Shown: positions 11,142-25,102, counted from the first letter of the stretch. The stretch is DNA of 64,000 nt from Channallabes apus (GCA_030522415.1 CM060112.1:13873227-13937226); one strand, 5' to 3'. Made by a program: numbers and translations. Notes: generated by a model not told the origin, from the sequence alone.

Positions 11142-11276
11142 CCAGTGTAGCATGGGTCTATTCTCTGTTCAAAATGCTCCCGTTCGTCGTCGGAGTCACA
11201 CAGTCTTCTTCTGAGGTAAATGTAAACTTTCCAGAACATTCTGAAGAGTTTCCTCGGATGTGTAAGCGCGTGCCAT
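11142..11276 (-). pseudogene. First exon-like segment of the BEN-like element gene
   Basis: ATG at 11276-11274 starts MARAYTSEETLQNVLESL, which hits a stop after about 26 codons. An overlapping frame reads SDDEREHFEQRIDPC up to donor CTGG|GTAAGT at 11142. A Ser/Asp-rich acidic N-terminus is common in transposon-encoded proteins. It is the most upstream exon recognised, about 500 bp inside the right inverted repeat. Confidence 0.4.
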
Positions 11277-11321
11277 CTTCCAAAACGTGCTGAAAACTCA
11301 CTGAATCTGAGTATTTTCAAG

Positions 11322-11535
11322 CCTGTATGTGTGTATGTATGGGTGTGTGTGTGTATGTATGGGGGTGTGTGTGTATGTATGGGGTGTGTGTGTTTGTGTA
11401 TGGGGGGTGTGTGTATGTATGGGGTGTGTGTGTGTATGTATGGGGGGTGTGTGTGTATGTATGGGGGGGTGTGTGTGTGTGTATGGGGTGTGTGTGTGTA
11501 TGTATGTGGTGTGTGTGTGTATGTATAGGGGTGTG
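11322..11535 (+). repeat. TGTGTGTATGTATGGGG minisatellite
   Basis: Roughly ten imperfect units of TGTG(TG)n-TATGTATGGGG(G). It is open in every frame on both strands, which is an artefact of the repeat and not coding. It sits inside the inverted-repeat block near its right end. Confidence 0.9.
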
Positions 11536-11785
11536 TACATGCATACACATTTTTATAGAAATGCACTTAGTTAATTTAATTTGCCTTACATTGTTGAATG
11601 GAATGGGTTCCACAACCAAAAATCAACATTGATTCAATGTTTGTCTTTTCAACACTGAAAAGCATTGAATTATCAACATTGATTCAACATTATTTAGCAT
11701 TGAAAAATCAACCTCAACCAAAATGATGATTCTGATGAAATTTCAACATTGAATCAATGTCACCTTGCTATCTGGGATGTTCCCT

Positions 11786-12230
11786 AAAATGGTGGACAGA
11801 GCTACAGACCCCCTTGTAACACCCTTAACCCAGTTAGCTAGCAGTTAATGACCACCACTACTTGTGCAGTTCATAAAAGGACAGGTAATGTCGCGCTGTT
11901 GCACAAACAGCGTAACAAATGTAAGAATGTAACAGCACGCTCATTTATTTCAATTCATTTGTTGTTATAGACCAGGGGTACTCAAATATAAATTTGGAAG
12001 GTCCACTTGCCAAATTTCTATTCAGTCCGAGAGTTGAGAATTTGAAGGGACATTTTCTGCAGGACAGGAAGACCTGCTGCAGTAACCATCTTTGTCCAGA
12101 AGGTGAGAAGGTGACCACTTTTGATTGCTAGATTAAGCACATTGGTTTTCTGCTTCCCACGTGGAGCACGAATGTATATTTTTCTGTCCACTCACTCTTA
12201 AATTCGCTGTTTCAAATCTGTATCCTGTAC
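11786..12230. other. Anonymous DNA right of the inverted-repeat block
   Basis: Nothing recognised. Confidence 0.4.
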
Positions 12231-12239
12231 ATAACCTAC

Positions 12240-12371
12240 GGAGGTTTTGCGATGATTTGCGCATGCGCGCCCAGTAGAAAATTAACGAATCACTCTCGGA
12301 GACGACTCGTTCTTCTGAGTCACGTTAAAGATTCGTTCAAAAAGAGCGAATCATTCATGAACGACCCATCA
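12240..12371. repeat. GAACGA/TCGTTC-rich MITE end (hAT-like), inverted relative to 16170
   Basis: Contains GCGCATGCGC, ACTCTCGGAGACGA and repeated ATTCGTTC/GAATCA words and ends CCCATCACTA. The same text occurs in inverse order at 16170-16290. Ends of the form TAGTGATGGG are common in fish hAT MITEs (recall). Confidence 0.5.
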
Positions 12372-12389
12372 CTAGAATACTCAAAGATA

Positions 12390-12709
12390 CAGGTCCTTCT
12401 CAAAAAATTAGCATATTGTGATAAAGTACTGATTATTCTGTAATGTACTGATAAACATTAGACTTTCATATATTTTAGATTCATTACACACAAACTGAAG
12501 TAGTTCAAGCCTTTAATTGTTTTAATATTGATGATTGTGGCATACAGCTCATGAAAACCCAAAATCCTTATCTCAAAAAATTAGCATATTTCATCCGACC
12601 AATAAAAGAAAGTGTATCCGGCTCGTAACGAGCGCGCTCTGCCCTCAAGGGCGAGCATTGGTTAATGGCAGTCATGTGACTGATGCAAGCCAGATCCTTT
12701 TATTTAGCT
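12390..12709. mobile_element. Truncated copy of the 6531-8040 Tc1 element (one end only)
   Basis: Begins CAGGTCCTTCTCAAAAAATT and follows 6531-6849 closely, including the extra unit with GTATCCGGCTCGTAACGAG. It breaks off where the 6531 copy reads TTTAGCCAAAA. Sharing the extra unit means the unit arose before this copy was made. Confidence 0.88.
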
Positions 12710-13099
12710 AAATTGACATTAATAGTTACATTTTATTGTTGAGGGGCAAAGACAGGGCTCCATACGTACATACACATTAAAAATAAATAAATAAATAAAT
12801 ATAAATTAAAAAAAAACCTAGAAAAGGGAACTTGAGGCATCCTGGAGGAAAGGGGCGGGTGGAAAGGTCCGCCCCTCCCCCCCTCTGCACGTGCCTGCTC
12901 AGGCAGTTTATTTGAACACAAATAAATCTCTCAGAACATTTTGTTCAATGATGTAACACAAATAAGACAAAAAACAGTACAGGACACATTCACCAACCTG
13001 GCCTTCTGTGAACAATTTACACACATTCAAATGCACCTTTTAAACTGCAAAAGTTCCAGCAGTTTCTATGTAGTGTACTCAAAAAGAGAAACAACTCAC
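12710..13099. other. Anonymous DNA with a CACGTGCCTG repeat end at ~12840-12897
   Basis: The GC-rich stretch GGGGCGGGTGG...CTCTGCACGTGCCTG resembles, inverted, the repeat end at 5042. The remainder is not recognised. Confidence 0.3.
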
Positions 13100-13320
13100 C
13101 TTGTTCACACAGAAAATGGCATCCTCTTGCAGGCAAAAATCCTCACAAAGGTTCCAAAACTTGGGTCCAAATATACAAAGGTAGATTCAAAATATTGTCT
13201 AAAGGGCATGCAAAATGCAAAAATTTTGAATTGCTTTTGGTGCAATTTCCTCTGTATCATCCAACAGACAAGTCCAGACTTGTCTTGAATTTTCAGCCAA
13301 TCACAACAGGGCACCATTGT
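13100..13320 (-). pseudogene. Possible upstream exon of the SAMD3-like gene
   Basis: An open minus-strand stretch (FESTFVYLDPSFG, then either FVRIFACKRMP or, in a shifted frame, LCEDFCLQEDAIFC) ends at a good donor, AACAAG|GTGAGT. The composition and strand fit an N-terminal exon of the chain at 5004-4088, with the mobile block in the intron. No family motif makes this certain, and the acceptor was not identified. Confidence 0.3.
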
Positions 13321-13609
13321 TGCCTGAGGTAAAACTTGATAGTTTAAGTTAGTTAAACTTATAAAAATGAGTACATCCAATGACTGTCACATACACTCTT
13401 CATATACTTATATTGTTTAAGTAATGCAACAAAACTACAAAAAATGTAATGATATTTCCAACTGTTTGCATAGACAGTTTGATTAAATATCACAAAAAAT
13501 TTTTAGAAGATGAATGAATGAATTAATGTTTGCATAGACAGAACTTTCGGGTTAACAGTGTACCCATGCATCATTAAACCAGATCACTAAAAAGATTTAA
13601 TATAAATGT

Positions 13610-13850
13610 CACCTAGGAGGTGGAATGAACTTCCTCTAGATATGCGTACAGCTGAGTCTTTGACAATCCCCCTGCCTTTAAAAAGAAAATCCCCTTCCCA
13701 ACTGTGTTTGACAGATGGCACTTAGTTAGTAATCTAGTAACACAGTGTAAGTTTCTATCCAATGACGGTAACTTCAAAGTACTTTTTGTAAGTCGCTCTG
13801 GATAAGAGCGTCTGCCAAATGCCTAAATGTAAATGCAAATCAAAGCCGTG
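13610..13850 (+). repeat. L2-type LINE/SINE 3' end
   Basis: RRWNELPLDMRTAESL on the + strand is the last segment of a LINE reverse transcriptase. About 150 bp later comes GTAAGTCGCTCTGGATAAGA then GCGTCTGCCAAATGCC, the very common 3' tail shared by fish L2 LINEs and their SINEs. Confidence 0.8.
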
Positions 13851-13959
13851 ATTAAAAAACCTAACTTTGACCGCTGTCCAACTATCAGCCAATATAAAAT
13901 TTCCCATTTATCTCCAGGATTCTAGAAAATTTTGTAAAATTCTTGTGACTCTCATGAAC

Positions 13960-14095
13960 ATCATCCCAGGAAAGACCAAGACATACCTCTGGTGCAGATG
14001 AGAAGTTCATTTAGAGTTATCAGCCTCAGAAATCACCAATGAACAGCAATTCAGGTTAGAGTCTTTTGAATACTTTACAGAGCACCAGTTCTAAG
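13960..14095 (+). repeat. Fragment of the 39849/61037 Tc1-like family
   Basis: Shares AGAAGTTCATTTAGAGTTAT and nearby words with 61322-61420. About 130 bp, diverged. Confidence 0.6.
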
Positions 14096-14269
14096 AATGT
14101 TTAAAGTTAATCTGACACTGGATGCTCATTAATTACGTTCTACTTAATTGGAAGTACTACAAGAACCACATGCATATGTGTATATATTATTATTAGGATT
14201 TCCTTCTTTCATCTCAGAAATATTGCTAAAATAAAAAATACATTATGAAGAAAAATTTGTTCACGTTTT

Positions 14270-14490
14270 TGTTAGCTCTAGCTTGGGTTATTGTAATGCA
14301 TACTGTCTGTATGTTCCACTGGTGCATAAAAAGAATCCAGTAGCCAGAGTCCTTACTAGGGCCAAAAAATATGACCACACCGTTTTCACAGTATCTGCAC
14401 AGCACTGGCTCACAATACAACTAACGACCTCTAGACTACTAAATGGTCTTGCCCCACATTTCCAGAATGATCTTCAGGTATTCTGTGATC
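14270..14490 (+). pseudogene. LINE reverse-transcriptase fragment (post-catalytic region)
   Basis: GYCNAYCLYVP, then VARVLTRAKKYDHT, QHWLTIQ and LLNGLAPHF follow in one frame. This is the order DYCNAL / RVLTRTKKYDHI / LHWLP / ALNGLAP of L2-type LINEs, with small deletions. Confidence 0.7.
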
Positions 14491-14569
14491 GCATTCTTAA
14501 TGTTTCATTTTTGGCTAAAATCTGGAAACATCTGGAAACTTTACCTCCATCAAATTATCCTTCACCTGA

Positions 14570-14730
14570 ATGGGGTGACACACTCACACTCTCAATCAAA
14601 CACTATGAGCAAATTTGGAAACCCAAAGGAAACCCGCCAAGCATGGGGAGAACTCCACGTATACAAACCTAAGGCAGGAATCGAACGTGTGTCAGGCCAC
14701 AATGTTAACCCTTATGCCACAATGGCACCA
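14570..14730 (-). repeat. Old diverged SINE copy (family of 1446)
   Basis: AAAGGAAACCCGCCAAGCAT, GGGGAGAACT and GGAATCGAAC keep the order of the SINE body, but many bases differ and the head is lost. Confidence 0.5.
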
Positions 14731-14778
14731 TTATTTTTATTATGACACTTTCTTCTCAAGTTAAGTTATATTTAAATA

Positions 14779-15567
14779 CAACTGCAATTCCAAAAAAGTT
14801 GTGACAGTATGGAAATTATGAATTAAAAAAAAGTAAGAAAAGTCTGTTCACATTGTACTACATTGAAAACACTACAACACCACATTATTTGATTATTAAC
14901 CATGTGAATTTAATTTCATTAGATTTTTGTTAAAAATATGCACTGATTTCAAATCTGGTGGCTGCAATATGCTCCAAAAAGTTGGGACAGGGCCAATTTA
15001 ATAATAATAACAATGTGACAAGTACAAATTACAAGATGATGAGAAAGTGCTCTTAAACTGGTAAACTACAATTATGTTATAGTATACAAGTAGTTTAAAT
15101 GAAAGGACTTGTCCATAGAGCAAGGATTGTGTGAGGCTCACGGATTTGCCAACAGATGTACTAGCAAATTATAAAATACTTTTAGGATAACACTCCTCAA
15201 AGTTCAATAGACAATATCATAATGAAATTCAAGGAACTTCATCAAATCTCAATATATAAAGGGGCAAGATTGAAAGCCACTTCTGAAAACACATGATCTC
15301 TGATCCCTCAGATATCAGTGTCTTAAAAGCAGTGATACTGGCGTACTGTATATCATGATATGGACTTGGGAATATACCACCAGATACCAGATACTGTAGC
15401 AACAGAATGCACATATTCCACAAACAATTAAATCCACATGATAGGTCATCAAATAATGAGTTGTTAAATTCTCAATATAGTACATGGTGAAGTGATTTTA
15501 TAGATTACTTCTTTTTAGTTTTATTGCCAATTTTCACACTGCCCCACCTTTTTTGGAACTGGGGTTG
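14779..15567. mobile_element. Tc1/mariner-like non-autonomous element (AACCCC-AATTCC-AAAAAA-type TIR)
   Basis: The left end CAACTGCAATTCCAAAAAAG and right end CTTTTTTGGAACTGGGGTTG are imperfect inverted repeats flanked by TA (14777-14778 and 15568-15569). The 789-bp interior retains diverged words of a larger transposase-bearing parent (for example GATCTCTGATCCCTCAGAT) but no open frame. Confidence 0.7.
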
Positions 15568-15569
15568 TA

Positions 15570-16169
15570 GTTCAAGAGGCACTATCCCTAAGAACTAGTT
15601 ATGTGCGACAAATTCATGAAGACAAAATAACAATAAACAAAATTTGTAAAGGAGGCTGTCGAAAATAGTGCTCTTGGACCTGTCTTAATTGAAAAATCAA
15701 GCTGCTAAAAATATAACGTCCACTATGGCACCACCTGAACTGCTACTGCACACTTCTGTGGTGTATAGGTTAATAGATATGTGAGCTATTATGCAGAATA
15801 AACAATATTGGTTAATAAATGTTTAATAAGTTAAATTCTTAATGACAATTTATCAATTAATAAATACATTCCTAGTCTCATCAGGCAACAGCCCCCAAAC
15901 CAGTTTGTGTTGCTTTGCATCAGAATGCTCTTTTTGGGTGCAGGACAGGGCTTGACGTTGGCACCCGCCCACCCGCCAAATGCGGATAAAATTCGGCTGT
16001 GGAGGGTAATAACTTTAGTCTCACTAGCCACTTTGGCGGGTTGTTTATTCTTTGGTATGACAATATATTTTTGTTGTAGTTTTCTCTAAAGGCATCCGAT
16101 TTAATAAACGTATTGCAACGTAATATTACACGCATGAATGTAATGAGGACATTTAATACCTCTCTCTAA
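15570..16169. other. Anonymous DNA
   Basis: No gene or repeat recognised. Short opposing frames at 15831-16135 are not protein-like. Confidence 0.4.
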
Positions 16170-16826
16170 ACATTTATGAACGATTCGTTCTTTTTGAACG
16201 ACTCTTTAACATGACTCAGATGAACGAGTATCTCGGAGAGTGATTTGTTCATTTTCTATTGGGCGCGCATGCGCAAAGCATGGCAAACCCTCGGTGTTAT
16301 TCAGGTCTCGAGTCGTTCGTTCTTTTGTCACGTGACTCCCATACACGCTATTATGGAATAAAATCACTGTCAAAAAGATTACACACAAATCTTTTTTTTA
16401 CGCACGAATATTTTTGACAGTGATTTTATTCCATATCAGAGTCGTATATTTCAGAGTTGTATTGTAACAAACACACAAAATCTCGTATCTGTACGGTGTC
16501 GTGGCCGTAGATTACACACCAATCTTTTTTTTACGCACAAATATTTTTGACAGTGATTTTATTCCATAGCTATGCGGTGCAGTAGATTCAAGATCGAACG
16601 ACTGGAAGATATGATGGTGAGTTACTCATTCTGTTTATTATAATATGTCCTTAGTTGCATTCTAATATTTTCATAACTGGGACTAAAGCCAAAACTTGTG
16701 TGTGTAGACGTATTGGGGGTATTTTTATTGAAAAGGCAACATTTTAATTTATTTCTGATCAAATGAATGAAATGACTCAATAAAAGATTCATTCACCAAG
16801 TTACTAAAATGATTCGATCTTCCCAT
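16170..16826. repeat. GAACGA-rich MITE (hAT-like) carrying hairpin and 60-bp direct repeat
   Basis: Starts within GAACGATTCGTTCTTTTTG words and ends CCCATCACTA near 16826. TATGGAATAAAATCACTGTC (16352 onward) pairs with its complement ending at 16435, a 25-bp stem. A 60-bp unit at 16376-16435 recurs directly at 16509-16568. Confidence 0.6.
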
Positions 16827-17460
16827 CACTAAATCTCACACACACATACAGTATATAGTAGCGTTTCTCAATGCTAGCAGGGATCTTGGAGGATGAGTGA
16901 GCTTACTTGCTCCCCAATGCAAATGGCTGGGGAGTAGTTTATTACTCTCAGCACAAGCACACATACACAGGTCAAGCACACACACATACACACCCCCAAC
17001 TTGGCCGAAGCCACTAACCTAAACACCCTTCTCTCTCATGGTAGACAGAGAAAACCCCCGCAAAGCATGACGGTCGTAAGCCGCGGCCCCGCCCACGCCA
17101 CACTATATATATATATATATATATATATATGCTTTTACTTCCTGTTTGGTGTGTGTGTATCATTTCCTTAAAGGGCTCATCCTTCTCAACAGGATGAGAA
17201 TGTTTGCCCCTTTTGCATAGGTTATTTACTGATTATATATATAATAATAATAATTATAATAAATAAATATAATAAATAATTATATATTGTCCTGCTGCTT
17301 ACCTAGTGTTCACCCTCCTGAAGGCGTTCTACTCTTGTCATGCTCCAGCTCAGGGGGATGTTCCTGTGCCCCGTACCACCTACAGTACATAAACATTGTC
17401 GCTGACCAACAATGTTTACACCCCTTCATGAATACAGTATTTCCTGATGTCTGTGACTCT
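16827..17460. other. Anonymous DNA with (TA)n at 17104-17130
   Basis: CACACA-rich text at 16960-16995, a (TA)14 run, and TAATAA-rich DNA at 17230-17280. No gene was recognised. Confidence 0.5.
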
Positions 17461-17990
17461 TTTATTCAATTCAATTTTATGCAGCTTCACAAAAATGAAA
17501 GAAAATTTACAAAAAATGAAAGAAAATTTTTTAGAAAAGAAAATAATTGGAAGTCTGTATGTGTGAGAAAAATGTGTCTAGATAATAATGAGATGAATGA
17601 ATGATGAATGAAATGTGTCTGATGAGCAAGCCAAGGGTGACGGCGACGGTGGCAAGGAAAAACTCCCTGAGATGGCATTAGGAAGAAATTCCTTGAGAGG
17701 AACCAGACTCAACAGGGAACCCATCCTCATTTGGGTGACAATAGATAGAAATGATATATCATCATGTGTGTTGTGCAGGTGAAAGTTCCATATGACAGAA
17801 GTTCTTTAAATTAACATGAAGACCAGTTCAGCAGGGACGAGTCAGTAGGTGCAGAGGGCAGATGAGGTCTGGATCACTGGAAGCACAGGAGCAGCATGTG
17901 TAGCTTCAACCATCATAAAGCTGAATCCAGCTGGAGCTGGTCCTTCTCTGGATGCCTCAGGAACCTAGCAGGGTCGGCCTTTGTCTACTG
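17461..17990 (+). repeat. Interspersed repeat with ATTCAATTTTAT / GGCAAGGAAAAACTCCCTGAG core
   Basis: The order ATTCAATTCAATTTTATGCA, GATGAGCAAGCCAAG, GTGGCAAGGAAAAACTCCCT and GAGAGGAACCAGACTC is an abundant repeat of many fish genomes. Related pieces are at 41963-42850 and, inverted, at 43425-43615. Confidence 0.7.
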
Positions 17991-18109
17991 AAATCTCCCG
18001 ATGCGTCGGGATGGGTAGAAAAATAATTTTGTTATTTGTCATGTTATTTTTAGCAAACTGCCACACTGCATAAGTGGTTCAAGAGTGAATGAGTTTGAGG
18101 TTGACAACA

Positions 18110-18356
18110 ATTTGAGGTATTGAGTATAAATTTTCCAGATCTAGCATCTAGCATCTGTGGGATCTGCTGGAAAAACGTTTGCTCCATGGAGATCCTGCCT
18201 TGCAACTTGAAGGGCTTACTTCTGAAGGCACAGTATACCTTCAGAAGTCCTATGGAGTCCACGCCTTGATAGGTCAAGGCTGTGTTGGGGCAAAAGGGGT
18301 ACCTACTTAAAATTGGGTGGGTGGTCATAATATTATGACTGATCCGTGTACTGTAT
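18110..18356. mobile_element. Remnant of Tc1-like element with TGGTCATAAT-ATTATGACTGATC end
   Basis: Ends in GGTGGTCATAATATTATGAC then TGATCCGTGTA, the terminal repeat of a common fish Tc1 family. Preceding text (ATCTGTGGGATCTGCTGGA) matches transposase-strand words of the same family. Other pieces are at 27699-27965 and 52428-52931. Confidence 0.6.
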
Positions 18357-18844
18357 ATGATCATAGGGTTTTACAATGCTTTCTAATTGTGTTCCTCGGT
18401 CACAGGAGTACAACTGTTTCTGTTTGTCCACTATTGCTGGATTCATAAAACAGTGTTCATACAAGGATGATTGTCATGCAAACACTGGGTTCAACATGAT
18501 CTCTTGCTCGCTTGACTGCAGCAAGCTAACTCCAGGTTAGGTCACCTTTTAGGCAAACATGCAAAATATGCTGCCTTCCAGTGCTGACAGAATACCATCT
18601 AGCAGAAAACATATGAAGTATAAGGTGCATCCAAGTGTTATCTAGCCATCTAGCAGTGGTACTTCTTCAAAACCTCAGTCATTTGAGTTGATCACCTCAT
18701 ATGTAATGGTAGCTTTGTATAATAATAATAAAAATATAAGTGACTAGACTTAGACTAGACTAGGCAAGCATTCAAGCAAAACTTACATTTTATACTGTTA
18801 AGTGTACCTTCAAACATAACTGCATTAAAGCAAGCTATGCTGTT

Positions 18845-19012
18845 GTTGGTATTTCTGCTGCTCCCCTTAAGGGTTTGCCACAGCAAACCATCTGATCAGC
18901 AACGCCAGATACCCTTCCTGACACAACCCTCCCATTTTATTCGACTTTAGTCGCTGTGGTCTGGGAATTGGGTGGGAATTGAACCCAGGCCCTCCAATGG
19001 CCTTAAACAAGC
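18845..19012. repeat. GGGTTTGCCACAGCAAACCATCTG-type repeat fragment
   Basis: The order CTGCTCCCCTTAAGGGTTTG, CACAGCAAACCATCTG, AACGCCAGATACCCTTCCTG and GAATTGAACCCAGGC is a known fish interspersed repeat. A second short piece is at 27580-27645. Confidence 0.6.
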
Positions 19013-19318
19013 CTTGCTATCAGTTACTCTAAGTTATGTGTGCGTCAATGTGTGAAGTAATTGCATTTTTAATATATTGTTGTTGAAATGTGCTTCAGTA
19101 TAAGGAATACATTAACTTAACTGTATGTATCTATAGCATATTAAATGAAAAAGTATTGTTTTAAGAAGATACAAAAAAAAATGATACACACTTCAGGAAG
19201 TGTGTATAAAAATAGTGAGATGTATATTCATAATATTATGCTATTATTATCATTATATATAGCAATAGTATTAAAATAATTATACAAATTTTTCTTTTAC
19301 TGAAATGTAAATTTTATG
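19013..19318. other. Anonymous AT-rich DNA
   Basis: Nothing recognised. Confidence 0.4.
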
Positions 19319-19331
19319 GCTGACTGAAGTT

Positions 19332-19692
19332 CATTCATTCATTCATCTTCTATACCGCTTTATCCTGTATTTAGGGTCGCAGGGACCTGGAGCCTATCCC
19401 AGGAGACTCTGGGCACAAGGCAGGGTACACCCTAGACAGCGTGCCAAGCCATCGCAGAGCACACACACAGGCACACTATGGTCAATTTTTTTTGGGAACG
19501 CCAATTAGCCTAATCTGCATGTCTTTGGACTGTGGGAGGAAACCGGAGTACCCGGAGGAAACCCACCAAGCACGGGGAGAACATGCAAACTCCATGCACA
19601 CAGAGACGGGAATCGAGCCTGGCCGGGGAATCGAACCCGGACCCTGGAGGTGCAAGGCGACAGTGCTAACCACTACACCACCGCGCCACTAC
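19332..19692 (-). repeat. tRNA-headed SINE, 13-bp target-site duplication
   Basis: The tRNA-like head is at the high end (CACTACACCACCGCGCC on +) and the GAATGAATGAA tail at the low end. GCTGACTGAAGTT flanks it at 19319-19331 and 19693-19705. It lies 1.85 kb upstream of the gnas start codon. Confidence 0.88.
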
Positions 19693-20149
19693 GCTGACTG
19701 AAGTTTTGCTGTTTAATAAAGTAAAATGTGATCGTTGATGGGGTGATATGTTTAGGAGACGTTTATTTAACACTCGGTTATAAGCGCCTTGTATAGTTAT
19801 TAAGTAAGTTTCCCCAGGACAGATGAGTTCACGCTTTGAAATGAGAGAGAGAGAGTGTGTGTGTGTAGATATATGACAAAAGTGATAGCGCAAGGCCGAA
19901 AAATTATATTTTCACGATATATTTACAAAAGATTAGCTTATTAAATTCTGTTCACCAGCGAATTAACATAACTGCACTGAATTATTTAATTAATTTGCTC
20001 TGTGGAAAAAGAGAACACCGATATAATCGTCTGTATTGTTTTTTTTTTTAATTCTCTCCTATACTTGCTTCAGCCTCAGTGGTGTCAAGTAACATTATAC
20101 CTATATTTCGGTACTCAAGTCAGTACGTACAGTATACTGTAGGCTATAT

Positions 20150-22966
<2,817 letters not shown>

Positions 22967-22974
22967 TGTAACCT

Positions 22975-24137
22975 TTCCTGGATTACGAACATAATTTGTT
23001 CCGGAAGGGACAAATATTTCAAAACACTCATAAATCAAAGCGAATGTCCCCATAAGAAATAATGGAAACTCAAATTATTCATTCCCCAGCCCAATAAAAA
23101 AATTCTTAATACAAAATAATAAAGTAAAAATAAAACAAATTAACCTGCACTTTACTTAAAAAAAAAAAAAAAAGTAAAAATAAATCTAGACTGATAAAGG
23201 TTTCCATTTATGCGTGCAGGCGCTGTGTATGTATGTGTGTCTGTGTTGTGTATGTGTGTGAATCTAAAATAAGAGGAGAGGAGGAATCAGACCCTCCCCT
23301 CTCCCTCTTCTCATCTTACACAGTAACCCTTCCTCTTCTCTTATTTGAGTTTCTCACACACACACACAAATTAACGGAAAGACTGTTTCATCAGGAAAAT
23401 TGACAAGGAACATCGTTAACGACACACGCATGTGCACACACAAATGGAATCACTGCTGTAAAGTAAAAATAAAACAAATTAACCTGCAATTTACCTTTGT
23501 AAAGAATTGTGACAGAGCAATGACTCCATTTAGAGAGTGTGTGTATGTGTGCGAGAGAAGGCGAGAGGAGGAGAGGTGTGTGCGTGAGGGCGAAAGTAGG
23601 ATGGGTGTGTGTGAAGGCAAGAGGAGGAGGGGTGTGTGTGAAGGGGCATGGTATCCATTGATGTGCGCACACAAAGTGCAGACTGATAGAGAGAGAGAAA
23701 ATGGATCTTTAACCTATTTAATGAGACTTTCTTTTGCTTTACCGTGAGCACACGTGTGTTATAATAAACTGTACACGCATGCTGCACACACACACGCATA
23801 CAAACACAATATAAAATATGTTTTACACATAGTCACAGTGTTGTAGTAAACAGTACACATGTGTACGGATGTTGATTTATACTAGTGAGAGACACGCACT
23901 AAAACCGAGCAGGGGACGATTACCCACAATTCTGCAGCTCAAGAGAGAGAAAACCCATTGGCTCAGTTGTGATCACGTGACGCTCTGTGTCAAAACAAGA
24001 AACGCATGCGTGGTACATGATACTCGGTATTCATAAACCAAGACTTGTTCGTTTTTACATTTATTTATTAAAAAACTTTGTTCGTCATGTGGAACACTCA
24101 CAAACCGTGTTACATGCAATCTGAGGTTTCACTGTAT
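22975..24137. mobile_element. Fish repeat with inverted CCTCGGATTRCGA-type ends
   Basis: Begins with CTGGATTACGAACATAATTT and ends with CACAAACCGTGTTACATGCA followed by ATCTGAGG, an inverted relation seen in a known fish DNA repeat. The body has CTCTCCCTCTTCTCATCTTA and the ACGGAAAGACTGTTTCAT words shared with 42885-43413. CACACA-rich and GAGAGG-rich tracts (23210-23650) make spurious open frames. A shorter end piece is at 32236-32357. Confidence 0.6.
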
Positions 24138-25102
24138 GTTAAAATTAATTCATGTGGAATTGTGGGAACTGTGGTTCTGCTCACACTCTGCAAGTCTGAA
24201 GGCAATCCAGATTGTCTGGAAGCCAGCTGATCAGGCTGAACTTCCAGGTGATTTTAAAATACCTGATATAAAATAGGGGCAAATTCGTATAGATTCTACT
24301 TGACCTTAGACTTGTGTGCAGTTGCTCAGCCATGGAAGCCTGTTTCATAATGTTCCGATACACAGTTCTTGTGATGAAGTTGCTTCCAAAGGCAACTTGA
24401 GTGAAGCAACAATGATGGGACAGCACATGGCAACCCCACTATGTGAGATTGTGTGATGTACTGCTTTGTGGCTGAGGTGATGTTGGACCTAGAAACTTCC
24501 GTTTCACAGCAATAGCCCTTACATTTGCCTGTGGCACATCTAACAGTGCAGAAGTGAAATGTGGCATCCTATGACTGTGTATTGTGTAGACCCCATACTC
24601 TTCAATGAGATTCGCTCTACTGTTAGCAATGGGTGTGGCTGGAGCACCGCAAATTAATAAGCATTTGGCCATGCTTTCTGTGTTTGTGGGTGTGATAGGA
24701 ATAAGTGTATTTTCCTTCAATTTTAGGTGGGAGTTAACAAGATTAAGTATTGAAATCTACTGTCGTTATTATTATTTAAGCCCTAATAAATAAAAACATA
24801 GTATTTTTGTACATTTTTGCTACTGTATATACTAGAAACTTTTTGTTGGGCCCAGTAGCTGAATATGAGACAGTAGACCAGAATTTCGGGTTTCTTTTAT
24901 AAAGCTGCCAAACTGACCATTTGGTGAAGAAGGGCATCCCCTAATCTAGGTTTTATGGCAAAGTAGCTAGATAAAAGCCTCTCCTCAGTGTGAAACACAC
25001 AAAAACCTTTCTTGCAAAAAAGCACAAGAAGGAATGGTCTTTCATGGAGATGTTTCTCATGAGAACCAGTTTCATCATAGGATTTGATGGTATCAGACTA
25101 CA
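24138..25102. other. Intron DNA; decayed Tc1-like fragment at ~24890-25095
   Basis: GAACCAGTTTCATCATAGGA and the preceding 200 bp resemble a transposase-adjacent stretch of the 39849/61037 family. The rest is unrecognised. Confidence 0.35.

Larger units (their letters stand above)
5420..11781 (-). mobile_element. 6.36-kb block bounded by 16-bp inverted repeats, with decayed spliced gene
   Basis: AACATCCCAGATAGCA at 5420-5435 is repeated exactly as its reverse complement at 11766-11781. Just inside both ends lie arrays of CAACATTGAATCAA-type words in both orientations (about 5440-5665 and 11620-11760), like the subterminal repeats of DNA transposons. The inside holds minus-strand exon-like segments (11276 down to 6196) and a later Tc1 insertion (6531-8040). 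No clear target-site duplication is visible outside the repeats, and I cannot assign the superfamily. No DDE or reverse transcriptase motif was found. Confidence 0.55.

Noticed and set aside
11138..11632. Many long overlapping His/Thr and Cys/Val-rich open frames on both strands
   Set aside because: They translate a TG/TATG minisatellite, are open in all frames and do not code. Only the splice-bounded 11276-11142 segment is kept, as a pseudo-exon.
24439..24720. 93-residue minus-strand frame in gnas intron 1
   Set aside because: No motif, no splice context and no familiar family. Probably chance.
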